A stretch of 64,000 nt of DNA from NCBI GenBank assembly GCA_020249145.1, contig JADCGF010000005.1:124001-188000 (forward strand), in the 5' to 3' direction. The notes under the pieces are model-generated. The model saw nothing but the letters and a program-made list of their open reading frames with translations. It did no database searches and was not told where the DNA came from. Positions 61,671 to 64,000 of the stretch are shown here, piece after piece. Position numbers and translations under genes: made by a program. This DNA comes from Roseomonas sp. (GTDB taxonomy: Bacteria > Pseudomonadota > Alphaproteobacteria > Acetobacterales > Acetobacteraceae). Every line of letters starts with the position of its first letter. Position 1 is the first letter of the stretch.

Positions 61671-62618
61671 TCAGGCCATGAAGTGCCTTGGCAAGGCTTC
61701 TGGCTTCGCATGCAAATCCTGATTTTTGGCCAAGCCAGCCAGCAATCCATCCACCGTCACCCGCACCCGCGGTGCCAAGTATAGCCTGTGGGGATAGTGC
61801 AGCATGATTTCGCGATCGCCTGCATCATGAAGCTCCCTCAATACCACCTTAAGCCGGTTGGTTCGCAAATAGGGCATGGCGTGATGTAGCCCGACTTGGG
61901 CGATGCCGGCATTCTCTGCGGCCAAGCCAAGCAATGCTTCGGGGTCAGACAGCCACAAGCGTGCTGAAAGCGGGATCTCAACCGTGCCACGCCGGTGAGG
62001 CTGGCGAAAACGCCATGGAATCTCAGCGCCACCCGATGTTCGGACGCTGAGAAGTTCATGCCGCTGAAGCTCCGCGACCGCTACGGGGACGCCTTTCTCA
62101 CGTAAGTATTCGGGCGATGCCACCAATACTAGCGGCAGTCGCGCGATACGTCGGGCTACCAGGCTTGATTCCTCGATAACGCCGCCGCGAATAACAATAT
62201 CGAAGCCCTCACTCAGCATATCGACCGCGCGATTATCTAGGCTCACTTCAATTTGGAGTTCTGGGTATGCAGCCAAAAGCGAGGGCAATAGGGGCGGCAG
62301 ATAATGCCGACCGAAGGACACCCCAACCGAAATCCTTACCCGCCCAACCGCTGCCGCGCGCGCATGACTTGCCTCAGCTACAGCTTCGTCCAGCGCGCGA
62401 AGAGCTGCGGCGGTACGGGCGCGGAACGCCTCACCTTCTGCGGTGAGCCTCAATCGACGCGTAGAGCGGTTGAATAGGCGCACCCCCAACTGACTCTCCA
62501 ATCGAGCAATATTCTTGCTGACCGCAGCGGGCGTTAGGTTCAGCTTGCTGGCAGCCGCTGTGAAGCTGCCAGCCGCTGCCGCTTCAGTGAAGGAGAATAG
62601 CCCATGGAAGTTTTTCAT
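61671..62618 (-). CDS. LysR family transcriptional regulator
   Basis: 315-residue LysR protein. The N-terminal winged helix has FTEAAAAGSFTAAASKLNLTPAAVSKNIARLESQLGVRLFNRSTRRLRLT (residues ~9-60 in segments), and the effector-binding domain begins near residue 90 (VRISVGVSFGRHYLPPLLP). It is of the group regulating adjacent oxidoreductase genes. Divergent from the NAD(P)-binding gene, which it probably controls. GC content is lower than in most of the window. Confidence 0.95.
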   Translation of the reverse strand: MKNFHGLFSFTEAAAAGSFTAAASKLNLTPAAVSKNIARLESQLGVRLFNRSTRRLRLTAEGEAFRARTAAALRALDEAVAEASHARAAAVGRVRISVGVSFGRHYLPPLLPSLLAAYPELQIEVSLDNRAVDMLSEGFDIVIRGGVIEESSLVARRIARLPLVLVASPEYLREKGVPVAVAELQRHELLSVRTSGGAEIPWRFRQPHRRGTVEIPLSARLWLSDPEALLGLAAENAGIAQVGLHHAMPYLRTNRLKVVLRELHDAGDREIMLHYPHRLYLAPRVRVTVDGLLAGLAKNQDLHAKPEALPRHFMA

Positions 62619-62631
62619 TTATTCCTCTTGG

Positions 62632-62646
62632 TTGAAAATTATTCAA
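62632..62646. promoter_or_regulatory. candidate LysR-type operator
   Basis: TTGAA-N5-TTCAA, a perfect dyad containing the T-N11-A pattern, lies 14-28 bp upstream of the LysR start in the 114-bp divergent gap. This position fits autorepression and activation of the divergent gene. Confidence 0.5.
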
Positions 62647-62732
62647 ATTTTAGTGTGTTTTCGACTATATTGGTATCCCTTAAAACCCTTCTTCAGTTGT
62701 CGTCCCGTTCAATCCACTGAAGGAGATTTCAA

Positions 62733-63587
62733 ATGAAAAACCGGATCCTCGTTACCGGAGCCACCGGCAATATCGGTACCGAACTCGTCAAGGCACTGCG
62801 CGCTCGCAACGCCGCATTCGCTGTCATGACCAGCAAAGCTGGCAGCGCTCCAGCCGGCGTGACCGAAGTGTCTGGCAATTTCCTGGATCGCACTTCCTTG
62901 GCCCAGGCTTTCGCCGGCATCGATACGCTCTTCTTGCTTTTTCCAATGGTGCCGGACATGCCGATCATGGCGGCCAACGCCGTGGCCGCTGCCAAGGCAG
63001 CCGGTGTCAAGCATATCGTTCGCTCCTCCGGGGCGGGGGCCGATGCGAATAGCGCGGCCGCCATCGCAAAGGTGCATGGCGAGATTGATGCGTTGGTGGC
63101 AGCCAGCGGAATACCCTTCACGCTGCTGCTACCAACGAGCTTCATGCAGAACACAATCAACTACTACGGTTCTTCGATCAGGGATGGCGGGCTATACGCG
63201 CCGCGCGGCAATGGTGCGATGGCGGTCATTGACGTGCGTGACATTGCTGAGGTGGCCGCCGTAGTACTGACCAATCCAGAGGCGCATGCGGGTCGCAGCT
63301 ACACCCTCTCTGGCCCAGAAAACCTAACTGACGCCCAGATGGTATCCTTGATTGCGCGCGAAATCGGGCGTGAGGTCAAGTATATCGACATTCCCGAGCA
63401 GACTGCACTGGAGGCCATGAAAAAAATGGGGGGTGCGCCCCAAGTGATCGAGTGGCTCATGAGCCTGAACTATGTAATCAAGCAGGGCTGGGCGGCTGGC
63501 GTCTCGCCAATGGTTCGGCTGATAACCGGGCACGAACCGCGTCGCTTTGAAGATTTCGTCCGAGAGAATGTGGCGGCGTGGAAATAG
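62733..63587 (+). CDS. NAD(P)-binding NmrA/QOR2-like oxidoreductase
   Basis: 284-residue atypical short-chain dehydrogenase. The dinucleotide motif is ILVTGATGNIGTELVKAL at residues 4-21. The GIDTLFLLFPMVPDMP segment, HIVRSSGAG, YAPRGNGAMAVIDVRDIAEVAA and GPENLTDAQM are typical of NmrA-like NAD(P)H-binding proteins. Such proteins reduce quinones or act as redox sensors. GAAGGAG precedes the ATG. Likely regulated by the divergent LysR. Confidence 0.92.
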   Translation: MKNRILVTGATGNIGTELVKALRARNAAFAVMTSKAGSAPAGVTEVSGNFLDRTSLAQAFAGIDTLFLLFPMVPDMPIMAANAVAAAKAAGVKHIVRSSGAGADANSAAAIAKVHGEIDALVAASGIPFTLLLPTSFMQNTINYYGSSIRDGGLYAPRGNGAMAVIDVRDIAEVAAVVLTNPEAHAGRSYTLSGPENLTDAQMVSLIAREIGREVKYIDIPEQTALEAMKKMGGAPQVIEWLMSLNYVIKQGWAAGVSPMVRLITGHEPRRFEDFVRENVAAWK

Positions 63588-63858
63588 TACTGAAAAAAGC
63601 AGCCGTGAAACTCTTGATAGCGAGGACGCCGAGGCGCCGCCAGGTGCCTCGGCCCATGCAATCGCAATATGTCTGCTGCGCCATTGTGCGGCGGGCATGA
63701 TCAGAGCCACCTATGGCCGCGCAATTCTAACGCGCACATGGTGGCGCTGGGCGAAGGCTTGGCCTGATGGCCGACACTTCGCCTGCAAGCAGCCTTCATC
63801 CCTTCGCGGAGGCATAAGCACCACACCCATGCAAGCCGATGTTATCAATGTTCTTGTT
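63588..63858. other. 271-bp gap with no supported gene
   Basis: I see no ribosome-binding site plus coding pattern in this stretch. A plus-strand frame stays open through it into the antisense of the next gene, but its composition is not gene-like. Confidence 0.5.
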
Positions 63859-64000
63859 CTATCGGCTGATAACACGCGCATTCCCGACAATGGCGCGCAT
63901 GCGGTCATTGGCCGTCGCACCCGCTTCCACTGCGGCGATGGCGCGGGCTTCGGCGGCGCGCACGGCGGCGAGTTTTTCAAGTACCGCTTCCGCCTGTCCC
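63859..64000 (-). CDS. C-terminal fragment of a gene entering from the right edge
   Basis: The last 46 codons of a minus-strand gene whose start lies beyond the window. It ends with TAG at 63861-63859. The visible peptide is a charged Ala-rich helix (EAVLEKLAAVRAAEARAIAA) followed by GATANDRMRAIVGNARVISR. Third-position GC bias supports coding. Too short to assign. Confidence 0.55.
   Translation of the reverse strand, partial: GQAEAVLEKLAAVRAAEARAIAAVEAGATANDRMRAIVGNARVISR

Noticed and set aside
63698..64000. Plus-strand open frame running off the right edge
   Set aside because: Antisense to the better supported minus-strand coding tail; no RBS and no recognisable motif.

Overview
This is a GC-rich, gene-dense chromosomal window. 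Gene content suggests an aerobic, heterotrophic alphaproteobacterium, most likely Rhodospirillales/Acetobacteraceae (inferred from tatB-tatC-serS order, sdhCDAB, a B12-dependent MetH with a fused ArsR-methyltransferase regulator, a TRAP carboxylate importer and several CoA-transferases). No rRNA, tRNA, CRISPR array, integrase or transposase was seen.

Layout. 0-5 kb: end of an ABC ATPase gene, tatB-tatC, serS and a convergent lytic transglycosylase. 4.6-7 kb: a P-II-like protein with an SbtA-type bicarbonate permease, a flavin reductase and a GNAT enzyme. 7.1-10.8 kb: a tightly coupled trio of CoA-transferase genes facing a TauD-type dioxygenase. 10.8-15 kb: a minus-strand run with formate-THF ligase, a glycosyltransferase, a PhnW-type aminotransferase and a VWA protein. 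15.1-18.4 kb: CBS protein, second family III CoA-transferase, enoyl-CoA hydratase, ExoD. 18.4-27.6 kb: a cobalamin neighbourhood (riboswitch plus BtuB-type receptor, PduO adenosyltransferase, TonB, a cation diffusion facilitator, MetH and an ArsR-methyltransferase regulator with an operator-like dyad). 28.8-31.1 kb: a compositionally distinct MocR/LysE divergent pair. 31.1-33.4 kb: two clusters of a hairpin-forming repeat on either side of a GNAT-amidase pair. 34.4-39.3 kb: ferredoxin-NADP reductase and a TRAP operon ending in a hydratase-like gene. 39.4-43 kb: an AT-rich stretch, an SLT lipoprotein, an orphan peptide-type binding protein and an agmatinase-family enzyme. 43.1-46.6 kb: succinate dehydrogenase. 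46.8-49.6 kb: three membrane transport genes. 49.6-55 kb: an Mrp-type cation/proton antiporter operon of unusual composition. 55.1-58.4 kb: an unnamed four-gene operon (membrane protein, lipoprotein, peptidoglycan-binding protein, lytic transglycosylase). 58.4-61.5 kb: an aspartate-semialdehyde dehydrogenase homologue that has lost its catalytic residues, a PilZ-containing chemoreceptor and a cytochrome c. 61.7-63.6 kb: a divergent LysR/NAD(P)-binding pair, then the tail of a gene running off the right edge.

How genes work together. The B12 genes form a supply-and-use set: uptake receptor under riboswitch control, TonB energisation, adenosylation and methionine synthase. The Mrp genes are joined by overlapping stop/start codons and presumably make one membrane complex. 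The strongest candidates for undescribed biology are the 55.1-58.4 kb envelope cassette, the catalytically dead ASADH homologue, the repeat clusters around the GNAT-amidase pair, and the Mrp variant with no full-length MrpA. All functions are read from sequence by eye; no database search was possible.
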